From Candidatus Campbellbacteria bacterium RIFCSPLOWO2_02_35_12 (GTDB lineage: Bacteria > Patescibacteriota > Minisyncoccia > Phycocordibacterales > UBA2163), in NCBI GenBank assembly GCA_001774455.1, contig MFAC01000031.1, positions 1-10,968 of the forward strand: a DNA stretch of 10,968 nt, in the 5' to 3' direction. The position numbers and the translations under genes were made by a program. A model generated the notes under the pieces. The model ran no database searches, was not told the DNA's origin, and saw only the letters and a list, made by a program, of their open reading frames with translations. Within the stretch, counting starts at the first letter, position 1. Each line of letters starts with the position of its first letter. This document shows, piece after piece, positions 1-5,910 of this stretch.

Positions 1-65
1 AAAAACATTTAGAAGATAAAGAGGTTTTGCGATTCAAGGACTTAAATTTTTGCATTTTATAATTC
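1..65. repeat. MITE-like element, copy 1 (cut by window edge)
   Basis: This is the right-hand two thirds of a ~101-bp element also found at 867-967 and 5803-5903. It begins at the base matching position 5840 of copy 3, so about 37 bases lie outside the window. The right terminal arm (about 43-65) reads TAAATTTTTGCATTTTATAA plus TTC. It is the most diverged copy: the inner part reads GATTCAAGGACTT where copy 2 has GACCCGAGGACCT. All copies are followed by CATAG. It lies 38 bp past the L25 stop. Confidence 0.85.
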
Positions 66-103
66 ATAGTATTATAAATAAATTATTTTATTTAATTTTT
101 ATT

Positions 104-769
104 TTATTTCTCTTTTTTATTATCCTTTATTGCTTCACTTTCTTTTTCATCGTCCTCTTTCTTGCCCTTTTTCTCTACCTCAATAGAATCAAGATTGGGT
201 GTCTCAATTTCTTCTTCTTTTTCTTCGGATACTTTCGCGACAAGAGCTATTACTTCATCACTTTTTGTTACAAGTTCCGCGCTTTTTGGAAGTTTAATAT
301 CTTTGGCCATAACCTTACAGGTAAAATCAATGAGTCCCGATATGTCAACTTCAATATGCTGCGGCAGGTCTTTTGCTGAAACTTTAATCTCAATATTATG
401 AAGAACCTTAACAAGATTTCCTCCAAGTTCTTTAATAGCCCGCGATTCACCTGTAAATTCAAGTGGCACATTGACTTGTACTTTCGCGCCGACTTCAATG
501 ATATAAAAATCAATATGCAGAGGAATGTCTGACACCGGGTCAAAATCAATACTATGAATAAGCGCCTCTTTTGAATCTCCGACTCCTGAAAGAGTTATAA
601 CCGTGGACTCTCCTGCTTTCTTCCAAATTTTCTTAAAATCTCTCGCTTGTAACGATATTGGCTCCGCCTTCTCTTTCTTGCCATAAAACACAGCGGGTAA
701 TATGCCGTTTTTGCGAAGTTTTTTAAGATTTTCTGAGACTTTTCTTTTCTTTATTTTTAACTCTAACAT
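104..769 (-). CDS. rplY: 50S ribosomal protein L25 (Ctc/TL5 type)
   Basis: 221-aa 5S rRNA-binding protein of the large ribosomal subunit. Residues 1-93 match the L25 beta-barrel (KIKKRKVSENLKKLRKNG near the start, then LPAVFYG and HIDFY). Residues 94-185 match the TL5/CTC C-terminal domain (VPLEFTGESRAIKELGG, LPQHIEVDIS). Residues 182-221 are a charged, probably disordered Lys/Glu tail, unusual for L25 but common in CPR ribosomal proteins. The start MLELKIKK is preferred over an upstream in-frame ATG (814) because family homology begins there and a -10 box sits just before it. No SD is visible. The gene is alone, with repeat elements on both sides. Family assignment is firm; the function of the tail is unknown. 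Confidence 0.93.
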   Translation of the reverse strand: MLELKIKKRKVSENLKKLRKNGILPAVFYGKKEKAEPISLQARDFKKIWKKAGESTVITLSGVGDSKEALIHSIDFDPVSDIPLHIDFYIIEVGAKVQVNVPLEFTGESRAIKELGGNLVKVLHNIEIKVSAKDLPQHIEVDISGLIDFTCKVMAKDIKLPKSAELVTKSDEVIALVAKVSEEKEEEIETPNLDSIEVEKKGKKEDDEKESEAIKDNKKEK

Positions 770-779
770 AATGCAAAAC

Positions 780-807
780 AGTATATCAGTTTGCGTCAAA
801 AAATCAA
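780..807 (-). promoter_or_regulatory. Promoter of rplY (near-leaderless)
   Basis: On the minus strand an extended -10 box TGA-TATACT (TATACT at 785-780) is preceded at 16 bp by TTGATT (807-802), a 4/6 match to -35. The predicted start is about 773, four bases before the ATG at 769, leaving no room for an SD. Confidence 0.55.
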
Positions 808-839
808 ATTTCAATCGTGATGGCGGATTTCAACTTTAT

Positions 840-863
840 AACTTTCTGACTTTTTAACTTTCT
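840..863. repeat. Short AACTTTCT repeats
   Basis: AACTTTCT occurs at 840-847 and 856-863 and again at 972-979, just past MITE-like copy 2. The 856-863 and 972-979 copies flank that element and could be a target-site duplication. The extra copy at 840 makes this reading uncertain. Confidence 0.4.
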
Positions 864-866
864 CTT

Positions 867-967
867 GAATTACGAAATGCAAAAATTTACGGTCTATTTG
901 AGCAAAACATTTAGAAGATAAAGGGGTTTTGCGACCCGAGGACCTAAATTTTTGCATTTCATAATTC
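867..967. repeat. MITE-like element, copy 2 (complete)
   Basis: A 101-bp element between L25 and the dehydrogenase gene. The terminal arms 867-889 and 945-967 are inverted repeats of 23 bp with one mismatch. Inside them GGTC (891-894) can pair with GACC (941-944), and GCAAAAC (902-908) with GTTTTGC (926-932), so the whole element can fold into one long hairpin. It is too short to encode a protein. Non-autonomous MITE or structured RNA element are both possible. Confidence 0.85.
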
Positions 968-983
968 ATAGAACTTTCTAAAT

Positions 984-1949
984 TTATACCGCGTTTGGAG
1001 ATATATTTCCATTAAGAAACGCCGTGATATTCAAAGCAGCAATTTCCGACATTTTGTTTCTTGTCTCTGTTGTGGCAGACGCAATATGCGGAGTAAGCAC
1101 GACATTTTCAAGGTCCGCAAGCCCTTTGGCAAGACTCGGCTCATTTTCAAACACATCAAGAGCGGCTCCCGCTATTTGTTTTTTATAAAGAGCGTCAACA
1201 AGCGCGCTCTCATCAATCACCTCACCGCGCGAGGAATTTATAAGATACGCCGCCCTCTTCATCATCTTTAATCTTTCTTTATTGATTAAATGCTTTGTTG
1301 AATCAAAAAGTGGAATATGAAGCGTTACAATATCTGCTTCTCTTAAAACATCTTCAATGCTCTCGCGAAATCCTGCATTTGTTTCTTTTTCAAATTCTTT
1401 ATTTTTTTTAATATCAAAATAAATTATATTCATTCCGAAACCCGCCGACATAATACTTGCGACGACAGAGCCAATTCTTCCCGCTCCGATAATCCCAAGA
1501 ATTTTTCCTTTTAAATTCATACCGAGTAAAAGCATCGGCGCCCAGCCGTCATATTTTCCCGCGCGCGTAAACCTGTCTCCTTCGGCGATCCGCATAGTCG
1601 CGGCAAGTATCATAGCGACAGTGTGTTCCGCAACCGTTTCGGTAAGCACACCTGGAGTATTTGTAACGGTAATTCCTCGCCGTTTCGCTTCATCCACATC
1701 AATATTGTTAAAACCAACCGCGTAATTTGCGAAAATCTTTATACTCGGCGCGGCATCATATACATCTGCGTCAATAATATCTGTAAGCAAACAAATTACC
1801 GCTTTATATTTTTTCGCGCTGAGCGCTTTTATAAGTTCTTCTTTTGTAAGTACTCCGTCTTTCTCACTTATATCAACTTCGTATCGCGCGTCTTTTAAGA
1901 GTTTTATTCCTGTATCGGGAATTTTTCTTGTTATAAATATTTTTGCCAT
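984..1949 (-). CDS. D-2-hydroxyacid dehydrogenase (glyoxylate/hydroxypyruvate reductase type)
   Basis: 321-aa NAD(P)-dependent oxidoreductase that would reduce a 2-oxoacid such as glyoxylate or hydroxypyruvate to the D-2-hydroxyacid. It has the full two-domain architecture: an N-terminal substrate-binding part with NYAVGFNNID (75-84) and NTPGVLTETVAEHT (97-110), the Rossmann motif GIIGAGRIG (152-160), and the catalytic Arg in NSSRGE (Arg241), Glu in DVFENEP (about 270) and His in LTPHIAS (His288). The MAKIFITRKIP start was chosen because family homology begins there; an upstream in-frame ATG (1997) would add 16 unconserved residues. It lies 59 bp after the fba stop, so co-transcription with fba is likely. 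The exact substrate (glycerate, lactate or glyoxylate) cannot be read from sequence. Confidence 0.9.
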   Translation of the reverse strand: MAKIFITRKIPDTGIKLLKDARYEVDISEKDGVLTKEELIKALSAKKYKAVICLLTDIIDADVYDAAPSIKIFANYAVGFNNIDVDEAKRRGITVTNTPGVLTETVAEHTVAMILAATMRIAEGDRFTRAGKYDGWAPMLLLGMNLKGKILGIIGAGRIGSVVASIMSAGFGMNIIYFDIKKNKEFEKETNAGFRESIEDVLREADIVTLHIPLFDSTKHLINKERLKMMKRAAYLINSSRGEVIDESALVDALYKKQIAGAALDVFENEPSLAKGLADLENVVLTPHIASATTETRNKMSEIAALNITAFLNGNISPNAV

Positions 1950-1962
1950 ATTATTTGGATAA

Positions 1963-1977
1963 TGCCGCTTCGCGGCA
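1963..1977. repeat. Small GC hairpin before the dehydrogenase gene
   Basis: TGCCGC-TTC-GCGGCA, a perfect 6-bp stem with a 3-base loop, lies 14 bp upstream of the dehydrogenase ATG within the fba-dehydrogenase spacer. It lacks a following T run, so it is not a standard terminator. CATTAT (1964-1959 on the minus strand) overlaps its edge and could be a weak -10 box. Confidence 0.45.
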
Positions 1978-2008
1978 GAGCTTAAAACTTGAAACAATAT
2001 CTCTTATT

Positions 2009-2875
2009 TTATGTTTTATTAAATAACATTAACCTCTGTTTAACGATTTTTTCCACATTATGCACGGCATCTTTCATATATCTGTAAGGAGCAATTTCAT
2101 CCGTATCTTCTTGAAGAGCGGTCTTGATGCCGTTTTTGTATACTGCGCGAATTTCAGTACTTATATGAATGACAGATATTCCTGCGTCAATCGCTTTTAC
2201 AAAATCATCATCCGATACGCCCGACCCTCCGTGCAAAACCATCGGTACTCCGCTCGCTTCTCTTAATTCTTTAATTCTTTTTATATTTAGATTTGGATTT
2301 TTCATATGCTTTAACATTCCGTGCAAATTTCCAACCGCCGGAGCAATAAGGTCAATGCCTGTCTTTTTTACAAATTGTTCTATTTCCTCAGCCATAGTAA
2401 GATGTTCATCTGTAATTTCCACATCTTCGGGTATCTCATCTAAAAGTTTTGACGACTTTCCTATATAGCCAAGTTCCCCTTCTACTAAAATATTAGGACT
2501 GACACTTTTTGCGTATTCAACGCATTTTTTTGTAATTTCCAAATTTTCTTCAAATGGCAATTTCGCTCCATCAAAAATAACTGCGTCATATCCGGCGTCA
2601 ATCGCCTCTTTTACTCTTTCAAATGAATAAGTATGGTCGGCATTTAAAAAAATCGGAAAATTATATTCTTCTCGCAAACTTTTTATAAAAGCGGCTATTT
2701 GATGAATGCCTATAAAATCTCTCTCTCCTTCTGATACACCTATTATTATCGGCTTATTAAGATTGCGCGCCGCGACAAAAACACCCTTCAGCATTTCTGT
2801 GTCGGAAATATTAAAATGTCCAATCGCTGTCTTTTCGGAATCCGCTTCATTGATAATTTCTCTAAGTGTCTTCAT
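2009..2875 (-). CDS. fba: Class II fructose-1,6-bisphosphate aldolase
   Basis: 288-aa zinc-dependent aldolase joining dihydroxyacetone phosphate and glyceraldehyde-3-phosphate into fructose-1,6-bisphosphate, or splitting it. TIM-barrel signatures are in order: GHFNISD (19-25), LNADHT (catalytic Asp80, zinc ligand His81), VEGELGYIG with the conserved Glu pair (132, 134), GNLHG (His185), and VLHGGSG (His215 plus phosphate loop). The late motif, usually an Asn-Ile/Val-x-Thr type, reads VIHISTEIR, with His237 where Asn is usual. The start MKTLREII is chosen because an extended -10 box lies right before it. The frame stays open upstream through the whole 9-bp repeat array, but that would translate the promoter as protein and give a 92-residue repeat N-terminus. 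No SD. KbaY/GatY-type tagatose aldolase is a less likely alternative. Confidence 0.92.
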   Translation of the reverse strand: MKTLREIINEADSEKTAIGHFNISDTEMLKGVFVAARNLNKPIIIGVSEGERDFIGIHQIAAFIKSLREEYNFPIFLNADHTYSFERVKEAIDAGYDAVIFDGAKLPFEENLEITKKCVEYAKSVSPNILVEGELGYIGKSSKLLDEIPEDVEITDEHLTMAEEIEQFVKKTGIDLIAPAVGNLHGMLKHMKNPNLNIKRIKELREASGVPMVLHGGSGVSDDDFVKAIDAGISVIHISTEIRAVYKNGIKTALQEDTDEIAPYRYMKDAVHNVEKIVKQRLMLFNKT

Positions 2876-2882
2876 ACATTTA

Positions 2883-2891
2883 ATTATAACA
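2883..2891 (-). promoter_or_regulatory. Extended -10 promoter of fba
   Basis: TGT-TATAAT (TG at 2891-2890, TATAAT at 2888-2883). The predicted transcription start is 2876, one base before the ATG at 2875, so the mRNA is essentially leaderless. The bases around it (ATTATAACACTTTC, then CTTCC, then TAATTATT) match those at the toxin operon promoter (10107-10145). Confidence 0.65.
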
Positions 2892-2912
2892 CTTTCAAAA
2901 CATCTTCCATAA

Positions 2913-3119
2913 TTATTGGTTTTATTGGTTTTATTGGTTTTATTGGTTTTATTGGTTTTATTGGTTTTATTGGTTTTATCCGTCCCATCCGTCCTATCTG
3001 TCTTATTGGTCTTATCCATCCTATCCGTCTTATCGGTCTCGTCCGTCCTGTCTGTCCAATCTGTCCTCTGTATCTTATCTGTCCCATCCGTCCTATCTGT
3101 CTTATTGGTCTTATCCGTC
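2913..3119. repeat. 9-bp tandem repeat array R1 (23 units)
   Basis: Seven exact copies of TTATTGGTT (2913-2975) followed by sixteen degenerate units such as TTATCCGTC, CCATCCGTC, CTATCTGTC and TTATTGGTC to 3119, with the 9-bp phase kept throughout. Consensus NTATYNGTC. On the minus strand one frame reads Thr-Asn/Asp-Lys/Arg triplets without stops. Related arrays are at 4680-4793, 7445-7499, 10723-10782 and 10891-10944, all in this orientation. The uniform end next to fba looks like a recent expansion. Confidence 0.95.
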
Positions 3120-3125
3120 CCTGTT

Positions 3126-3182
3126 CCAATGTCAAGGTGAGACCTTACCATTGGGACCTGCCGCGGCGACGGCCAGTCCCCA
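3126..3182. repeat. Palindrome cluster beside array R1
   Basis: Two adjoining hairpins. The first has arms 3126-3137 (CCAATGTCAAGG) and 3143-3154 with a TGAGA loop and two adjacent mismatches; it is nearly the same sequence as 9201-9230. The second spans about 3151-3182, pairing TTGGGAC with GTCCCCAA and CTGCCG with CGGCCAG (small bulges). It is GC-rich in an AT-rich setting. These are modules of a dispersed palindrome family also seen at 9105-9231 and 10197-10240. Confidence 0.7.
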
Positions 3183-3284
3183 AAAATTTGAACAACTTCG
3201 GTATGATATTTGACAATTTTAGTAAATTTTTTAATAAAAAATGATTAAAAAATTTTCTAATTTGACGACATTTTTTTTAAATGA
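3183..3284. other. AT-rich spacer, nothing clear
   Basis: About 100 bp of A/T runs between the palindrome cluster and the terminator. A plus-strand TTGACA (3210-3215) followed at 16 bp by TAATAA (3232-3237) resembles a promoter, but no gene follows on that strand nearby. No coding region is supported. Confidence 0.4.
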
Positions 3285-3323
3285 TTTTTTAAAAAAATGA
3301 GGATTCTGTGATAGAACCCTCAT
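3285..3323 (-). terminator. Rho-independent terminator of the 66-aa gene
   Basis: On the minus strand ATGAGG-G-TTCT pairs with AGAA-T-CCTCAT (arms 3323-3313 and 3307-3297, G.U at the middle, loop ATCAC), followed at once by seven T. It starts 33 bp past the stop of the 66-aa gene. It is the clearest intrinsic terminator in the window. Confidence 0.85.
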
Positions 3324-3356
3324 GTTATATTCCGCTTTTCAGCAGATTAATCTCTC

Positions 3357-3557
3357 TCACTGAATCGGAATAAATTCATCTTTCCTGTATAAAAATTTAT
3401 TATAAATTATTGTGACGAGTTTTTTTACATTTTTTTCTCCGATGCAATACTCGTCGTCCTTCATAAATGCTGACTCCCAACAAATTTGCCTATTTTCTTC
3501 AATGAATTTGTTCATTATTTTTTCAATTTCTTGCCCTGTTTTAAATATTCCTTTCAT
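3357..3557 (-). CDS. 66-aa hypothetical protein
   Basis: I do not recognise a family. The protein is soluble-looking, with no membrane segment or signal peptide. Helix-prone residues 6-24 (KTGQEIEKIMNKFIEENRQ) are followed by a central CWESAFMKDDEYC stretch with two Cys and a C-terminal half KKLVTIIYNKFLYRKDEF. The case for a real gene is its signals: AGGAGGT placed 3 bases before the ATG, a TTGACA/TAATCT promoter, and an intrinsic terminator just downstream. It is monocistronic and divergent from pfkB. A small regulator or toxin/antitoxin-like protein is possible but unsupported by motifs. No second gene lies in its transcript. Confidence 0.75.
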   Translation of the reverse strand: MKGIFKTGQEIEKIMNKFIEENRQICWESAFMKDDEYCIGEKNVKKLVTIIYNKFLYRKDEFIPIQ

Positions 3558-3567
3558 TTTACCTCCT
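3558..3567 (-). promoter_or_regulatory. Strong Shine-Dalgarno site
   Basis: AGGAGGT (3567-3561) and AAA precede the ATG at 3557. It is the only strong SD seen in the window; the other twelve genes have none, so it decides this start and marks the gene as translated differently from its neighbours. Confidence 0.85.
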
Positions 3568-3587
3568 TTCTAAATGTCAAAAAATTA

Positions 3588-3603
3588 AATCTAATTTTAG
3601 ATT
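3588..3603. promoter_or_regulatory. Candidate operator palindrome
   Basis: AATCTAA-TT-TTAGATT, perfect 7-bp arms with a 2-base centre. It overlaps the -10 box of the 66-aa gene and sits in the divergent spacer shared with pfkB, so a bound dimer could block that promoter. Its bases are all A/T except two, so chance is possible. Confidence 0.45.
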
Positions 3604-3627
3604 AGCATTTTTAAGGCCTTTTGTCAA
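3599..3627 (-). promoter_or_regulatory. Sigma70-type promoter of the 66-aa gene
   Basis: Minus strand: TTGACA (3627-3622), 17-bp spacer, TAATCT (3604-3599) with an extended TGC before it. The predicted start is about 3592, giving a 34-35-nt leader with the SD, a contrast to the leaderless promoters elsewhere in the window. Confidence 0.7.
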
Positions 3628-3649
3628 TGTTTCGTAAAAAATCATAACT

Positions 3650-3658
3650 TGCTAAAAT
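3650..3658 (+). promoter_or_regulatory. Extended -10 promoter of pfkB
   Basis: TGC-TAAAAT (TAAAAT at 3653-3658). The predicted start is 3665, three bases before the ATG at 3668. No good -35 at the usual spacing; the TG extension may compensate. Confidence 0.5.
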
Positions 3659-3667
3659 GAAAGTATT

Positions 3668-4672
3668 ATGTCTTTTCAAAATAATTTTGACTTTGTGGCT
3701 ATAGGCGACATCACCACGGACGCATTCATTCGCCTATCAGGCGATGACGCGGTGGTAAAGAAAGACGATGGTGGCAGAAAATCAAATCTTTGTCTGAGTT
3801 TCGGCGATAAAATTGAATATGATTCTGTCACAGAAGTTTCGGCTGTTGGAAACAGCCCGAATGCTTCCGTCTGCGCGCGTCGCTTAGGGCTTAAATCGGC
3901 GCTTGTTACAAATCTGGGAGATGATTATAATGGAAAAAAAATAATTGAGACGCTTGATAAAGAAGGTGTGAGCGCAAATTTTATAAAAATCCATACCGGT
4001 AAAAAAAGCAATTATCATTATGTGCTGTGGTATGAAGAAGAAAGAACTATCTTGGTTAAACATTATAAATATGATTATGAACTGCCGAATGTAGGAAAAC
4101 CAAAGTGGATTTATCTGTCATCTCTTGGAGAAAATTCGCTTCAATATCATCACAAAATAACAAAATATGTAAAAGACCACCCTGAAATAAATTTAGCGTT
4201 CCAGCCCGGCACATTTCAAATTCGTCTTGGCTCTGAAAAATTAAAAGACATCTATGAAGTTTGTAAATTATTCTTTTGCAATAAACAAGAAGCACAAAAA
4301 ATATTAAAAACAGATGAAAAATCTCTTAAAAAATTATTAGAAATTATGCGCGCGCTTGGACCAAAAATTGTAGTAATAACAGACGGACCAAAAGGCGCTT
4401 ACGCTTATGATGGAAAAGAAATGTGGCAAATACCTATGTATCCCGACTCCGCTCCACCAATTGACAGAACAGGCGCAGGAGATTCTTTTTCAGCGACTAT
4501 TACTTCGGCGCTTGCTCTCGGAAAAACTCTTCCCGAAGCGCTCTTAATGGGGCCTGTAAATTCAATGTCTGTTGTCCAACACATCGGTGCGCGGGAAGGA
4601 CTTCTGACAAGAGAAAAACTTGAAAAATATCTTTCCGCGGCTCCAAAAAATTACAAACTGACAAAAATTTAA
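3668..4672 (+). CDS. PfkB-family carbohydrate kinase
   Basis: 334-aa ribokinase-fold kinase that would phosphorylate a sugar or sugar phosphate with ATP. Visible: the N-terminal strand DFVAIGDITTDAFIRL (8-23), the glycine/asparagine substrate segment AVGNSPNASVCARRLG (59-74), TNLGDDYNGK (81-90), VITDGPKGAYAY (236-247), and PfkB signature 2 DRTGAGDSFSA (266-276) with catalytic Asp272. The start follows an extended -10 by three bases and lacks an SD. It is the only plus-strand gene, set between fba and the pentose-phosphate operon. The substrate cannot be read from sequence; fructose-6-phosphate, sedoheptulose-7-phosphate, ribose or a nucleoside are all possible. Context favours a sugar-phosphate role (inference). 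Convergent with tkt; no terminator seen. Confidence 0.88.
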   Translation: MSFQNNFDFVAIGDITTDAFIRLSGDDAVVKKDDGGRKSNLCLSFGDKIEYDSVTEVSAVGNSPNASVCARRLGLKSALVTNLGDDYNGKKIIETLDKEGVSANFIKIHTGKKSNYHYVLWYEEERTILVKHYKYDYELPNVGKPKWIYLSSLGENSLQYHHKITKYVKDHPEINLAFQPGTFQIRLGSEKLKDIYEVCKLFFCNKQEAQKILKTDEKSLKKLLEIMRALGPKIVVITDGPKGAYAYDGKEMWQIPMYPDSAPPIDRTGAGDSFSATITSALALGKTLPEALLMGPVNSMSVVQHIGAREGLLTREKLEKYLSAAPKNYKLTKI

Positions 4673-4679
4673 ATAAACC

Positions 4680-4793
4680 TTATTGGTCTTATTGGTCTTA
4701 TTGGTGGTCTTATCCGTCCAATCTGTGTCCCATTAGTCTCATCCGTCCTATGCGTCTTATCTGTCCTATTAGTTTTGTCTGTCTTATAGGTCC
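4680..4793. repeat. 9-bp repeat array R2
   Basis: About 12-13 units of TTATTGGTC, TTATCCGTC, CTATGCGTC, TTATCTGTC and similar, with occasional phase slips (GGTGGTC). It fills the entire spacer between the convergent ends of pfkB (4672) and tkt C-half (4795), where terminators would be expected and none is seen. Orientation is the same as R1. Confidence 0.92.
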
Positions 4794-4794
4794 A

Positions 4795-5793
4795 CTATAT
4801 AACTTTTCTTCTTACGACTTTCCTTACTGCCTCTTTTATTGAATTAACTCCCATTCCGTAATGTTCAATCAGTTCATTTGACTTACCAGATTGTCCGAAC
4901 TGGTTATGAACGCCTATAAATTCAATCGGGGCGGGATGCTCTTGCGCAAGGATTTCGGCAACGGCAGAACCCATACCGCCTGCGATTTGATGCTCTTCAA
5001 TAGTTACAACGGCACCCGCGCGTTTTACCGCATCCAAAATTGTTTTTGTATCCATCGGCTTTATGGTGTGATTATTAAGCACTAATACCTCAACTCCGTC
5101 ATCGGAAAGCTCTTTTGCGGCAAAAAGCGCATTATGAACAAGATTTCCGCACGCGATTATTACGGCTTGCGGCTTTTCCGAGTCCCAAAAGATTTCCGCT
5201 TTTCCAATTTCAAACGGAGTATCGGCTGTCGTAAATAAAGGACTTTTATCTCTCGCTAAACGAATATAAACAGGCGTTCTTGTAAAAGCCGCCTCAAATG
5301 TCGCCTTGCGCGCCTCTTCGGCATCGCAAGGCGCTAACACGGTCATATTTGGCAAAACACGCATAAGCGCGATATCTTCAAGCGCCTGATGCGTAGCTCC
5401 ATCCGGACCAACAGAAACACCTGCGTGCGAGCCGACAATTTTAACAGGCGCATTATTAAGCGAAATAGTCGTTCTTATCTGCTCATTGTTTCGCCCCGGA
5501 GAAAATGTCGCGTATGAAGCGATAAAAGGAATTTTCCCATAAATAGCCAGACCTGACGCAACTGTCGCTAAGTTTTGCTCGGCAACGCCTATTTCAATAT
5601 AACGCTCTGGAAATTTTTTTTGAAACCATTCAATCCTTGTTGATTCGGATAAATCCGCGCAAAGAGCCACAACTTTCTTGTCCTTCTCGCCTGCTTCAAC
5701 GAGCCCTCTGCCGAAGCCGTCGCGAGTCGGCTCTTGCTCAAGAGAATCTTTTTCAAAAATATTTTTAACTAATTTTGCGTCTTTATTTATCAT
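4795..5793 (-). CDS. tkt: Transketolase, C-terminal subunit
   Basis: 332-aa second half of a split transketolase: the pyrimidine-binding and C-terminal domains. With the N-terminal subunit it moves two-carbon ketol units between pentose, tetrose, hexose and heptose phosphates using thiamine diphosphate. Seen: IEIGVAEQNLA (67-76) with the cofactor-activating Glu72, SYATFSPGRNNEQIR (93-107), HAGVSVGPDGATHQALEDIALMR (from His123), and the C-terminal EEHQIAGGMGSAVAE (266-280). Start MINKDAKL: no SD, 9 bp from the MITE-like copy 3 that separates it from the N-half (117-bp gap). Last gene of the operon. A pyruvate dehydrogenase beta or DXS-type enzyme is less likely because the partner is a clear transketolase N-half. 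Confidence 0.93.
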   Translation of the reverse strand: MINKDAKLVKNIFEKDSLEQEPTRDGFGRGLVEAGEKDKKVVALCADLSESTRIEWFQKKFPERYIEIGVAEQNLATVASGLAIYGKIPFIASYATFSPGRNNEQIRTTISLNNAPVKIVGSHAGVSVGPDGATHQALEDIALMRVLPNMTVLAPCDAEEARKATFEAAFTRTPVYIRLARDKSPLFTTADTPFEIGKAEIFWDSEKPQAVIIACGNLVHNALFAAKELSDDGVEVLVLNNHTIKPMDTKTILDAVKRAGAVVTIEEHQIAGGMGSAVAEILAQEHPAPIEFIGVHNQFGQSGKSNELIEHYGMGVNSIKEAVRKVVRRKVI

Positions 5794-5802
5794 ATTGTTC
5801 TT

Positions 5803-5903
5803 AAATTACGAAATGCAAAAGTTTACGGTCTATTTGAGCAAAAACATTTAGAAGATAAAGAGGTTTTGCAACCCGAGGACCTAATTTTTGCATTTCGTAA
5901 TTC
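5803..5903. repeat. MITE-like element, copy 3 (complete)
   Basis: A 101-bp copy occupying nearly all of the gap between the two transketolase halves. Same orientation as copies 1 and 2, with the same trailing CATAG. In the right arm it carries CGTA where copy 2 has CATA, which restores pairing with TACG in the left arm. Flanks show no clean target-site duplication. Confidence 0.85.
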
Positions 5904-5910
5904 ATAGATA

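Noticed and set aside
50..379. 109-aa Phe/Leu-rich plus-strand frame
   Set aside because: Opposite-strand shadow of the L25 tail and AT-rich flank, with no start signals.
770..814. Earlier in-frame start for L25
   Set aside because: The added 15 residues cover the -10 box and are not part of the family domain.
856..979. Target-site duplication AACTTTCT around MITE-like copy 2
   Set aside because: A third AACTTTCT lies at 840-847 and copy 3 has no matching duplication, so it is not firm evidence of transposition.
2913..3119. CRISPR array
   Set aside because: Units are 9 bp with no spacers, and no cas genes are nearby.
2916..3140. Plus-strand frame reading Val-Leu-Leu repeats, like a membrane protein
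   Set aside because: It is the other-strand reading of the 9-bp repeat array, with no start signals; its hydrophobicity follows from the repeat.
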